Source of the DNA: a virus
Direction: 5' to 3' (one strand)
Virus record (IMG/VR): IMGVR_UViG_3300049005_000030
Span: 1-64,000 of that record
Length of the DNA stretch: 64,000 bases
This document shows positions 31,700-39,369 of the stretch, one piece after another. The notes under the pieces were generated by a model. The model was not told the origin of the DNA. It searched no databases and worked only from the letters and a program-made list of their open reading frames with translations. Position 1 is the stretch's first letter; each line of letters begins with the position of its first letter. A program made the position numbers and the translations under genes.

Positions 31700-31938
31700 G
31701 CGTGGTCGACAACCAGCACCGGAAGATCACTGGCTACCGGGACGCCCCGGACGGCGACATTCAGATGGTCAACCGCATCAAGGCCATGGAGATCTCGGTG
31801 GCCGCGCTGCACGCCGAGGTGCGCAGCACGTACGGGGCGAGCCACGTGCTCGGCCGGGCCGCCGACCAGCTCTCGCTCGGCTTCAGCGACATGGTCCGCG
31901 CGGTGATGAAGCCGCAGGATCCGTTCATCATCGACTAG
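31696..31938 (+). CDS. acb2: Acb2-like (DUF7681) cyclic-nucleotide sponge, 80 aa
   Basis: The N-terminal helix pair has the Acb2 signature DNQHRKITGYRD followed by VNRIKAME, and the C-terminus LGFSDMVRAVMKPQDPF matches the family's closing helix. From memory, the ligand-contacting residues of Acb2 from PaMx33 are Y11 and K26; Y14 and K29 here keep the same 15-residue spacing. Acb2 proteins bind cyclic di- and trinucleotides and block CBASS. The length is close to the usual 80-95 aa. GTG 31696 overlaps the previous stop, so it is translated with virion genes. Function is inferred from the family. Confidence 0.8.
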   Translation: MSVVDNQHRKITGYRDAPDGDIQMVNRIKAMEISVAALHAEVRSTYGASHVLGRAADQLSLGFSDMVRAVMKPQDPFIID

Positions 31939-31948
31939 GAGGTGAGAC

Positions 31949-34288
31949 GTGGCGGTATCGGTTCGATCGTCGACAGTGGCGACCGGTGACGCTGTCGCCA
32001 CGATCACCGTTGCCAAGCCGTCCGGCACCGTGTCGGGCGACCTGCTGGTGTTGTTCCAGTTCTGCGACCCCGATGTGACCCCGGCCAACATGACCGCGAC
32101 CGGGTTCACCCAGTCCGGCACGACCAAGACGGTCACCGGCGTGTCCACGTCAAAGGTCTGGACCAAGGTGGCGGGCGGCAGCGAGCCGTCCACCTACACC
32201 TTCGGCATGGACGTCAACACCTCCGGTGTCTACATCCTCGTGTGCGTCACCGGCCAGGACGCCACCACGCCGGTCAATATCGCGCCGACCTGGGGTAGCT
32301 CCACCACCGCCGCCCAGACCAACCATGTCGCGCCGGCCATCTCCCCCACCGTGATCAACACCTTGTTGCTGTGCGGCTTCACTAGCGGTTCATCCACCAC
32401 CGCGTCCTACACGCCGGCCAGCGGCATGACCGAGCTGCAAGACGCCTGGTCGAACTTCGAATTCGCCTCGGTCGACTCCCAGGCGCTGACCGCCACCGGA
32501 ACGACCGGGACCCGCACCGCCGTGGCCACCTCCGGCGGAAACGGCTGGATCGCGGTCAGCCTCGCCATCGCGCCCAGCACCAGCGCCACCTTTACCGGCT
32601 CCCCCTCGGCCACCGGCACCGCCAGTGCGACCCTGACCGGGGCCAAGAAGGTCGTCAGCAGCCAGTCACCCGGCCTGACCGCCTCGGCCACCCCGGTCGG
32701 CGCGAAAGCCGTCACCGGCACGCGCACAGCCTCGGCCACCGCCTCGGCCACCCTGACCGGCGGCAAAACCGAGACCGCCACCCTCTCGGCCACCGCCACC
32801 GCCTCGGCCAGCCGCACCGGCGTGCACGCTGGACACGGCGAGCCCGTCGCGACCGGACTCACCCTCGGCGCGAGCGTGACCGCCGGCCGGCTGTCCACCA
32901 CCGCCGCCGCGACCGCTGTCGCCACCGCCTCAGCCAGCCTTACCGGCACGCACACCACCGCCCGCACCACCACGGCCGCCGCGACGCTCGCGGCCACCGC
33001 CGCCGTCACCCGGGCCCAGGCCGGCGCGGCCACCGCCACCGCCACCGCAGGCGCGAGCGACACCGTGATCCGGACGCAGGTCTCCGCGCCGAGCGCGGCC
33101 ACCGCAACCCTGTCGGCAGCGGCAACCGGCGGCCTCGCGTTCGTCGGCTCCCCCAGCGCGGCCGCCACCCTGTCCGCCTCGGCCGTGGCCGGCAAGGTCG
33201 CCGCCGGCAGCCCGGCCGCCGCCACCGCCACCCTGGGCGCGTCCGCGATCGGCGCGGCGCAGCGCGGCGGCACGGTCACCGCGAGCGGACTCACCCTCGG
33301 CGCGTCCGCCGTCGCGGGCCGGCTGTCCACCACCGCCGTCGCCACCGCCGTCGCGACGCTCGCGGCCGGCGCCGCCGTCATTCGGGTCCAGACCGGCGCG
33401 GCCACCGCTGTCGCGACGCTCGCGGCCGGCCGGACCGGCATCCGAGCCCAGGTCGTCACCCGGGGAGGGGTGGCCACCCTCGGCGCGTCGTCCAGTGCGA
33501 CGAAATCGACATCCGTCGTGGCAACCGCCACCGCTGTCGCCACCGCTGTCGCCGTCGGATCGAAGGCGCCGGCCGATGTCGCCGTGACGGCCGCCGCGAC
33601 GCTTTCGGCCGGCGCGGTCGGGGTCAAGCGGATCGTCGGGGCCGGCACCGCCGCCGCGACGCTTTCGGCCGGCGCGACCGGCCTGCATCGTACCGGCGTG
33701 ATCGTGGCGGCCAACTCGATCGCGGCCGCCGCCTCGGCCGCCGGCATCAAGGCCACCGGGCGCGCGGCGACCGCCGGGGCCGTGCTGGCCGCCGTCGCCA
33801 CCGTCGTCAAGGCGGTCGTGGTCACGCGCGCCGCCAACGGCGTCGCGCTCTCGGCTACGCGGGTCGTGACGGGCAAGGCCGTGCCGGTGTCGAGGACGGC
33901 CGCCGGCATCGCAGCCGGCGCCTCGGCGGTGGTACGCACGGGGCGACTTGGCGCGCCGAGCGCGGCGGCGGTAATCACGGTGACCCGGTCGACGGTCGGC
34001 CGGCGATTCGGCGTGCGCACCGCCACCGCCACCGCGTCGGCCGCCAGCGCCGTCGACCAGAAGGCCGTCGCCACACGAGTCGTCGCCGCCGCGATGGCCA
34101 CAGCCAGAGCGGCCACCGTCACGCACCGGCCGGGCGGACCGGCCACCGCGCACGCCGCGCTGACGGCCACGATGCGCACGCGCAACATCACCGCGTGGCC
34201 GCCTCAGGCCACCGAGCCCCCGCAGGTCAGCACCGGCGTGCACGCTGACAAGCCAGTGATCAACGCACGACCGGGAGCGGGCACATGA
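31949..34288 (+). CDS. Large Ala/Thr-rich repetitive virion protein, 779 aa
   Basis: Residues 1-205 form a beta-rich domain of the kind seen in actinophage minor tail proteins (VRSSTVATGDAVATITVAKP ... SLAIAPS). The next 530 residues are imperfect repeats of roughly 20-25 residues built on ATATLSA/ATLAAG, ending in a short Pro-rich tail. Some DNA repeats are nearly identical, for example GTCGCGACGCTCGCGGCCGG at two places near 33352 and 33410, indicating recent duplication. It may form a fibre or a beta-solenoid shaft. GTG start after GGAGGTGAG. Confidence 0.75.
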   Translation: MAVSVRSSTVATGDAVATITVAKPSGTVSGDLLVLFQFCDPDVTPANMTATGFTQSGTTKTVTGVSTSKVWTKVAGGSEPSTYTFGMDVNTSGVYILVCVTGQDATTPVNIAPTWGSSTTAAQTNHVAPAISPTVINTLLLCGFTSGSSTTASYTPASGMTELQDAWSNFEFASVDSQALTATGTTGTRTAVATSGGNGWIAVSLAIAPSTSATFTGSPSATGTASATLTGAKKVVSSQSPGLTASATPVGAKAVTGTRTASATASATLTGGKTETATLSATATASASRTGVHAGHGEPVATGLTLGASVTAGRLSTTAAATAVATASASLTGTHTTARTTTAAATLAATAAVTRAQAGAATATATAGASDTVIRTQVSAPSAATATLSAAATGGLAFVGSPSAAATLSASAVAGKVAAGSPAAATATLGASAIGAAQRGGTVTASGLTLGASAVAGRLSTTAVATAVATLAAGAAVIRVQTGAATAVATLAAGRTGIRAQVVTRGGVATLGASSSATKSTSVVATATAVATAVAVGSKAPADVAVTAAATLSAGAVGVKRIVGAGTAAATLSAGATGLHRTGVIVAANSIAAAASAAGIKATGRAATAGAVLAAVATVVKAVVVTRAANGVALSATRVVTGKAVPVSRTAAGIAAGASAVVRTGRLGAPSAAAVITVTRSTVGRRFGVRTATATASAASAVDQKAVATRVVAAAMATARAATVTHRPGGPATAHAALTATMRTRNITAWPPQATEPPQVSTGVHADKPVINARPGAGT

Positions 34289-34896
34289 TCGTCACGCCGC
34301 AACAGCTCAACCACTTCATGTCCGATCCGAAGTGGACCGAGACCCAGACGCTGGCCGCTGAGGCCACGTTGGCCGGGGTCGAGGCCAGCTTGGAAGACAG
34401 GCTGTACGGCGCATACATCACCCTGCGGCCGGCGCGCACCGAGACCGCCATCGTGCTCGCCAGCGGCACCGTCGACACTCGCCAGCCGGTCCACTCGGTC
34501 ACCAGCCTCAACGGCGCGGCCGTCGACGACGCGCACCCGCTGGACGCCGCCGCCTGGTCGATCTACGACGGCAGGCTGCACAGCCTGACCCAGGCCGCCG
34601 CCGTTCCGTCCGGACCGGTCGGCACGCTGTGGCCAGGCTGGGACGGCTGGGGTTCGGGCCGCTCGACCCGCACCGCCGGCACGGTGCTGCTGACCTACGT
34701 GCCCGGCTGGGGCGACGTGCCGGCGCTGCGGCTGGCGATTCTGCGCAAAGCCAAGGCGATCATGGACAACTACCATGACGACTCGATCCTGGCTCGCAAC
34801 ACCGACGCCCAGAAGCCGCCGCCGCTGGTGCCGGAGACCTTCACCGATGACGAGATGGCGCAGTTGGGCACCTACCGCTGGCTGACGACGGGGTGA
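34285..34896 (+). CDS. Head-tail connector-like protein, 203 aa
   Basis: The N-terminal helices (LNHFMSDPKW ... AEATLAGVEASLEDRLYG) and C-terminal helices (LRLAILRKAKAIMDNYHDD) around a beta-rich middle are typical of gp6-like head completion proteins. Its position, before virion morphogenesis and tail terminator genes, agrees. ATG 34285 overlaps the preceding stop, with GGGAG upstream. Confidence 0.75.
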   Translation: MIVTPQQLNHFMSDPKWTETQTLAAEATLAGVEASLEDRLYGAYITLRPARTETAIVLASGTVDTRQPVHSVTSLNGAAVDDAHPLDAAAWSIYDGRLHSLTQAAAVPSGPVGTLWPGWDGWGSGRSTRTAGTVLLTYVPGWGDVPALRLAILRKAKAIMDNYHDDSILARNTDAQKPPPLVPETFTDDEMAQLGTYRWLTTG

Positions 34897-34900
34897 TGAC

Positions 34901-35407
34901 GTGGCCCGTGGAGCCTGGATCGACGTGGGATACGACCGTCCCACCTTCCTGCGGATGCGACGCAGGATCAGGGGCATGGTCGCCCGCTCGGCCAACGTCT
35001 CGCCCGCCTGGCAGGTGTTCCTGGACTGGTTCACCGACCAGAACCGCCAGCAGTTCGGTCAGCACGGCGGCCGCTACGGGCAGGGCTGGCGTCCGTTGAA
35101 ACCGGCGACCGTCGCGGCGAAGCGACGCCTGGGCTACACCGGTGACATCCTGGTGCGCGATCGCACGCTGGAACGCTCGGTCACCGACCGACCGCTGCCG
35201 ATCGAGCGGGTGGGCCCGCACGACATGGAGGCCGGCACCAACGTGCACTACGCGAAGTTCCACCAGTTCGGCGCGCCCCGGGCGCGGCTTCCGCAACGCA
35301 AGCTGTGGGACGTCTCGGTGATCGAGAGGGAGGGCGCGGCCACCTCGGCGCTGCGCACCTGGATTTCCAGCGGCAAGCCGCGCGTGGTCGTGCGGAAGGG
35401 GCGGTGA
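34901..35407 (+). CDS. Phage virion morphogenesis / tail completion protein, 168 aa
   Basis: The pattern of the phage virion morphogenesis family (Mu gpG, P2 gpS type) is clear: QGWRPLKPATVAAKRR, DILVRDRTLERSV, VGPHDMEAGTNVHYAKFHQF and an Arg-rich tail. The family acts at the head-tail joint. GTG start 4 bases after the connector stop. Confidence 0.85.
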   Translation: MARGAWIDVGYDRPTFLRMRRRIRGMVARSANVSPAWQVFLDWFTDQNRQQFGQHGGRYGQGWRPLKPATVAAKRRLGYTGDILVRDRTLERSVTDRPLPIERVGPHDMEAGTNVHYAKFHQFGAPRARLPQRKLWDVSVIEREGAATSALRTWISSGKPRVVVRKGR

Positions 35408-35410
35408 CCG

Positions 35411-36022
35411 GTGCGCGGAGCCAACGGCGTGCGTAACCAGCTGTGCGACCTGCTCTCGAAAGAGGTGCCGCGCAAGATCCCGCTGCTACGGGCAGCGTGG
35501 GAACTGCCGGAGCGGGACCTGATCGGCCCGGACGACGTCGTGTTCGTCTCCGGCGACGCCCCGGAGCAGACGATCAAGGAAACCACGGTGAACGTGGTTA
35601 ACCCCCGGCTGCTCAACACGGTGCGCACCGGCGATATCAACCCGCAGGGTGAGCCGGAGTACCACACCACCTACGCGTGCCGGATCTACGTGTGGGCCAT
35701 CGGTGAGGACTGGTTCGCCGCCGAGAACATGCGCGACAACCTGGCGGCCGCGTGCCGGCTGTCCTTCCTGCAATACCCGACGCTGACCCAGGCGGGCGGA
35801 GACACCGGATACCGGGTCGAAGAGGGCACCTACACCGAGGATTTCGGCGTGCCCTCGCGCGTCAACGGCTCCCGCTGCTGGTCGGCTGCGATCCTGTCGG
35901 TAGACGTGACGGTCGAGGAGTTCATCGACGACGGTTCGACCAGGCCGGGCCTGGGCACGGCCGACACGGTGACACCATCCGTCGCGGCCGTCGGACCGAT
36001 ACAACCATTGCCAGGAGAGTGA
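35411..36022 (+). CDS. Tail terminator-like protein, 203 aa
   Basis: By position between the completion protein and the sheath, and by its alpha/beta layout (IYVWAIGEDWFAAENMRDNL near the middle), this is the likely tail terminator. I see no diagnostic motif. GTG 35411 follows the previous stop by 3 bases. Confidence 0.6.
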   Translation: MRGANGVRNQLCDLLSKEVPRKIPLLRAAWELPERDLIGPDDVVFVSGDAPEQTIKETTVNVVNPRLLNTVRTGDINPQGEPEYHTTYACRIYVWAIGEDWFAAENMRDNLAAACRLSFLQYPTLTQAGGDTGYRVEEGTYTEDFGVPSRVNGSRCWSAAILSVDVTVEEFIDDGSTRPGLGTADTVTPSVAAVGPIQPLPGE

Positions 36023-36026
36023 CGAG

Positions 36027-36251
36027 ATGGCGACAGCACGCAAGGCGACCAAGGTGGCGCTGTTCAACCCGGGGCCCACGCCGGTGGTCTACAGCGACCA
36101 GGGGCACATCCTGCCCGGGGCCGAACACCGCGATGTGGACTCGCTGGACGAGGTTGGCCTGCGAGCGGTGGCCGAAGGGCTGCTGGTCAACGAGACCGAG
36201 CAGGCCAAGGACGCGGGCGACGGCGCGCCGAGGTCGGTCGACCAGGGCTGA
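36027..36251 (+). CDS. Small protein preceding tail sheath, 74 aa
   Basis: A short protein with a beta-rich N-terminus (KVALFNPGPTPVVYSDQG) and an acidic tail. Small proteins of this type often precede sheath genes in myoviruses, role unknown. AGGAGAG precedes the ATG. It is followed by a 95-base gap containing a minus-strand palindromic promoter. Confidence 0.65.
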   Translation: MATARKATKVALFNPGPTPVVYSDQGHILPGAEHRDVDSLDEVGLRAVAEGLLVNETEQAKDAGDGAPRSVDQG

Positions 36252-36297
36252 GGTGCCATGATTCGCTGCGAGTGCGCGAGCAACGCGGCGGCTAAAT

Positions 36298-36327
36298 AGC
36301 TTAGCCGGTAACGCGCCGGTAAGTCAA
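36298..36327 (-). promoter_or_regulatory. Palindromic promoter P12, antisense within the virion operon
   Basis: Minus strand: TTGACT, spacer TACCGGCGCGTTACCGGC, TAAGCT. It is a full match to the family but points away from the sheath gene and into the connector genes, with no minus-strand gene in reach. Confidence 0.75.
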
Positions 36328-36346
36328 TACCGAAGGGACGGGAACC

Positions 36347-37813
36347 ATGCCGGGAGTGGTGGTAACCACCGGCGCCGTTGCTGGACCGAGCGCGCCGACC
36401 ATCGCGCCGTCCGCCACCTACTTCGCAGTGGGGCTCACCGAGCGCGGCGCAGCGAACACACCGACGCTGATCACATCGTTCGCCCAGTTCGAAGCGGTGT
36501 TCGGGCAGGCGACCAGCTACAGCGCACTGCACGACGACGTCAAAATGTTCTTCGCCGAAGGTGGCACACGGGTCTACTGCCAGCGTGTGGTCGGAGCCTC
36601 GGCCACCACAGGCGTGCTCACCGGCGGACTACAGGACCGCAACGGCACGCCAGCCACCACGCTCAACGTGGCGGCCAAGGCCGCCGGGGCGTGGTCCACC
36701 CAGGTCTCGATCAAGGTGCTGGACGGCTCGACCTCGGGAACCTTCCGGATCCAGCTGTACCTGTCCGGCGTGCTGATCAAGGATTACACCAACCTGCACA
36801 GCCCGCAGGAAGCGGTCAGCCGCGTCAACGGCGACTCCACCAACTTCTATGTGGTGCTCTCCGACGCCGGATCGGCATCCTCGGCGCCCAACAACAACCC
36901 GGTGGCCCTGTCCAATCCGGTCGCGCTCGCCGCCGGCACCGACGACCGCGCCTCGGTCGTCGCCGCCACCTACGTCGCCGCCCTGGCCAACTTCGACTCC
37001 GGACTGGGCGACGGCGCGGTGTCCATCCCCGGCCTGGGGCCGTCGGTGCACGCCGGCCTGATCGCGCACGCCGACACCTACAACCGGATCGCGATCCTGG
37101 TTGAGGCGCGCACCGCCGACAAGGGCACGCTGGAAGGCACCGCCGCCGCCCTGGACGCCAAGCGCGCGGGGCTGTTCGCACCGTGGGTGCGTGTGCCTGA
37201 CGCGTTCGGTGGCACCAAGACCATCAGCCCTGAAGGCTATGTGGCGGCCAGCCGAGCCCGGGCGCACAACACCGTCGGCCCGTGGCAGTCGGCTGCCGGC
37301 GAGATCTCCAAGGCTCGCTACGTGCTCATGCCGGACATCATGTACTCCGCCGCCGACGGCAACGAGCTGGACGGCGCGAAGGTCAACGCCATCCGCACCG
37401 TGGCCGGCGCGGTCCGCGTCTACGGCTGGCGGTCGCTGTCGTCCGACACCGACAACTGGGCGTTCCTCAAGGACGCCGACGTCGTGAACCGGGTGGTCAC
37501 CGAGTCCTACGCCCGGCTGGAGCCGTACCTGTTCGCGGTGATCGACGCCAAGGGACAGCTCCGGTCGCAGATCGCCGGCACGCTGGAAGGCATCGTGCTG
37601 CCGATGGCAACGGCCAGCGGCCTTTTCCCGAGGATCGCCGCCGACGGGACTCAGCTCGACCCTGGGTACAAGGTCAACGTCGGCGACGACATCAATCCGG
37701 TGGCCTCGCTGGCACAGAACCAGATCCTTGCCACGCTCGGCATTCGGATCTCGCCCACCGCCGCGATGGTCTTCCTGACGGTCACCAAGGCCGCCGTGAC
37801 GGCCGCGCTGTGA
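36347..37813 (+). CDS. Tail sheath protein, 488 aa
   Basis: The contractile sheath of the tail. Family features: PGVVVTTGAVAGPSAPTIAP at the start, FVGLTERG-like AVGLTERGAAN, FAQFEAVFGQATSYSALHDD, FFAEGGTRVYCQRVVG, and the C-terminal domain with YARLEPYLFAVIDAKGQL and a final VFLTVTKAAVTAAL. Length is in the usual range. It identifies the phage as a myovirus type. GAAGGGACGGG precedes the ATG. Confidence 0.95.
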   Translation: MPGVVVTTGAVAGPSAPTIAPSATYFAVGLTERGAANTPTLITSFAQFEAVFGQATSYSALHDDVKMFFAEGGTRVYCQRVVGASATTGVLTGGLQDRNGTPATTLNVAAKAAGAWSTQVSIKVLDGSTSGTFRIQLYLSGVLIKDYTNLHSPQEAVSRVNGDSTNFYVVLSDAGSASSAPNNNPVALSNPVALAAGTDDRASVVAATYVAALANFDSGLGDGAVSIPGLGPSVHAGLIAHADTYNRIAILVEARTADKGTLEGTAAALDAKRAGLFAPWVRVPDAFGGTKTISPEGYVAASRARAHNTVGPWQSAAGEISKARYVLMPDIMYSAADGNELDGAKVNAIRTVAGAVRVYGWRSLSSDTDNWAFLKDADVVNRVVTESYARLEPYLFAVIDAKGQLRSQIAGTLEGIVLPMATASGLFPRIAADGTQLDPGYKVNVGDDINPVASLAQNQILATLGIRISPTAAMVFLTVTKAAVTAAL

Positions 37814-37826
37814 AAGGAGCGAGGAC

Positions 37827-38243
37827 ATGAAGGCAGCGAAGCGGCAATTTCTGGTCGCGGTGGACGGGATCAACGGCAACCGCCCGTACTTCGCCCAGAA
37901 GTCCGGCGGCGAGGTCACATCGTCGGCGACGAAGGTCTGGGACGGCGGATCGCTGACGCCGGACGTGATCGCCGCGCCGGCCGATATCGGCGACCTCACG
38001 CTGACCCGGCCGTACGACCCGGAGAACGACCAGGACCTGCTCAACCGCCTGGTGTCGCTGGTCGGCCAGTGGCGCACCACCGTGTCGATCCAGCCCACGG
38101 CCGGCGACCTGTCGGCCAGCAAGGTCAAGCCTCGGGTGTATCCGGACGCGCTGCTGACTGGCGTGCGTGAGCCGGAGACCGACGCCAGCAGCGGCGACGC
38201 CGCCGACTACCAGCTGACGTTCTCCGTGGGTGCGATCGGCTAG
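37827..38243 (+). CDS. Tail tube protein, 138 aa
   Basis: It directly follows the sheath gene, as tail tube genes do. The beta-rich pattern (FLVAVDGINGNRPYFAQKSG ... DLTLTRPYDPENDQDLL ... YQLTFSVGAIG) matches myovirus tube proteins. AAAGGAG precedes the ATG. It is followed by two hairpins. Confidence 0.88.
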   Translation: MKAAKRQFLVAVDGINGNRPYFAQKSGGEVTSSATKVWDGGSLTPDVIAAPADIGDLTLTRPYDPENDQDLLNRLVSLVGQWRTTVSIQPTAGDLSASKVKPRVYPDALLTGVREPETDASSGDAADYQLTFSVGAIG

Positions 38244-38250
38244 CAAGGCC

Positions 38251-38281
38251 CCGGCCTCGCGGTGAGCACCTGCGAGGTCGG
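38251..38281 (+). terminator. First hairpin after tail tube
   Basis: A 10-bp stem (38251-38260 with 38272-38281, one G-U pair) 8 bases after the tube stop. Confidence 0.6.
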
Positions 38282-38284
38282 TCC

Positions 38285-38361
38285 GTCGCGGCGGCGCGGG
38301 CCCGGCACGGGGGTTTCCAACCCTCCCGGTTGTCTCCCGTGCCCGGCCCCGCCGCCGCGAC
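38285..38361 (+). terminator. Long hairpin (attenuator/terminator) after tail tube
   Basis: Arms 38285-38311 and 38336-38361 pair over about 25 bp with small bulges, around a 24-base loop. It would reduce read-through from the highly expressed sheath/tube genes. No poly-T follows, so termination may be partial. Confidence 0.75.
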
Positions 38362-38387
38362 TTCCACACAACCGGGAGGAAGAGATC

Positions 38388-38972
38388 ATGAACGTGTTCG
38401 ACGGCTCCACCGGCGGTGGCCACGCGCTGCTGACCGGAGAGGACGACTCGCACGGCTTCGCCGAGTCCGGCACGTCCAGCCTGGACATGCTGCGCGACGC
38501 GCTGGCCCAGCAGCAGGACATCGAAGACATCACGGTCGAGGTGCCCGGCGTGCCGATCCGGCTCGTGTGCCACCCCGACATCCCGTCCAAGCAGATGAGC
38601 AACTGGCAGCGCAAGGCGTTGCCGGCACAGCTGCGCAACAGCCCGTCCGTCTCGCCACTGGCCATGGACCAGGGTCTGTTCCTGACCACCGTGCTGATCA
38701 AAACCACTGTGCGGGTCGAGGTCGAGGACCGCAGCCGGCCCGGCCAGTGGACGCCCATCACCGACCAGAACGGCGACGTGCTGACCTTCAGCGACGGTGC
38801 GCTACTGGCCACACTGGGCGCGCTGGACGCCAGCACCGCCATCAAGCGGCTGTTCCCCCGCGACGCCGACACCGCACGAGCCGCGCGCACCGTACTGGCC
38901 GCCGCCGGCTGGGACGAGGAGAACGAGGCGCGGCTGCTCGGCGGTGAGGACGACGAGGACCCTACGATCTGA
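38388..38972 (+). CDS. Tail assembly chaperone, first frame, 194 aa
   Basis: Position between tube and tape measure and the presence of an overlapping -1 frame identify it as the short tail assembly chaperone. The protein is alpha/beta (VPGVPIRLVCHPDIPSKQMS ... ALDASTAIKRLFPRD) with an acidic end. ATG 38388 follows GGGAGGAAGAG; the longer upstream frame runs through the hairpins and is rejected. Confidence 0.85.
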   Translation: MNVFDGSTGGGHALLTGEDDSHGFAESGTSSLDMLRDALAQQQDIEDITVEVPGVPIRLVCHPDIPSKQMSNWQRKALPAQLRNSPSVSPLAMDQGLFLTTVLIKTTVRVEVEDRSRPGQWTPITDQNGDVLTFSDGALLATLGALDASTAIKRLFPRDADTARAARTVLAAAGWDEENEARLLGGEDDEDPTI

Positions 38973-39211
38973 GCGGCGGCAACTCGATTCGGGCCGAACG
39001 CACCGATGACGCCCTGGACTTCCTGAGCCACCACCCCACGGTGATCCAGATAGCCCGCGTCGCGCACACGTTCAGCCAGGATCCGGTCGCGCTGCTCCGC
39101 GACGACGGAGACGAGTTCGTGACCCTGCTGCGCATCGCTGCGGCCCAGGTGATCGAGCGGGACGAGAAGGCCCAGCGGGCCGAGATGGAAGCGAACAGCC
39201 CGCGCCGGTAG
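38948..39211 (+). CDS. Tail assembly chaperone, -1 frameshift extension
   Basis: The -1 frame is open from 38948 (just after a TGA at 38945) to TAG 39209 and has no start codon of its own near its beginning. It encodes about 87 residues (PYDLSGGNSIRAERTDDALD ... IERDEKAQRAEMEANSPRR). A -1 slip must therefore occur between 38948 and the 0-frame stop at 38972. The best site is GGACCCT (38957-38963), where the Pro tRNA on CCT can re-pair with CCC. The result is the long chaperone form that works with the tape measure. Confidence 0.75.
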   Translation, partial: GRRGPYDLSGGNSIRAERTDDALDFLSHHPTVIQIARVAHTFSQDPVALLRDDGDEFVTLLRIAAAQVIERDEKAQRAEMEANSPRR

Positions 39212-39253
39212 CGTGATCGCCGCCGCAGGTCCGAGGGGAAGCGGACGGCGCAT

Positions 39254-39288
39254 GCAGCCGCCGAGGCTGGACGGACCTCGGCGGCTGC
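39254..39288 (+). terminator. Hairpin before tape measure gene
   Basis: A perfect 13-bp stem GCAGCCGCCGAGG/CCTCGGCGGCTGC with a 9-base loop, in the 158-base gap between chaperone and tape measure. Confidence 0.7.
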
Positions 39289-39369
39289 TGTCGTTCCCGG
39301 TGAGCCTGCCCGACCCGCCCCTGCCCCCATGCGACGATCACCCCGGCACAGCATGAGTGGAGGTGGGGC

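Noticed and set aside
32407-34243. Two long minus-strand frames (594 and 437 codons) opposite the 779-aa repeat gene
   Set aside because: Antisense shadows of a repetitive high-GC gene; the plus-strand frame has the RBS and the clear N-terminal domain.
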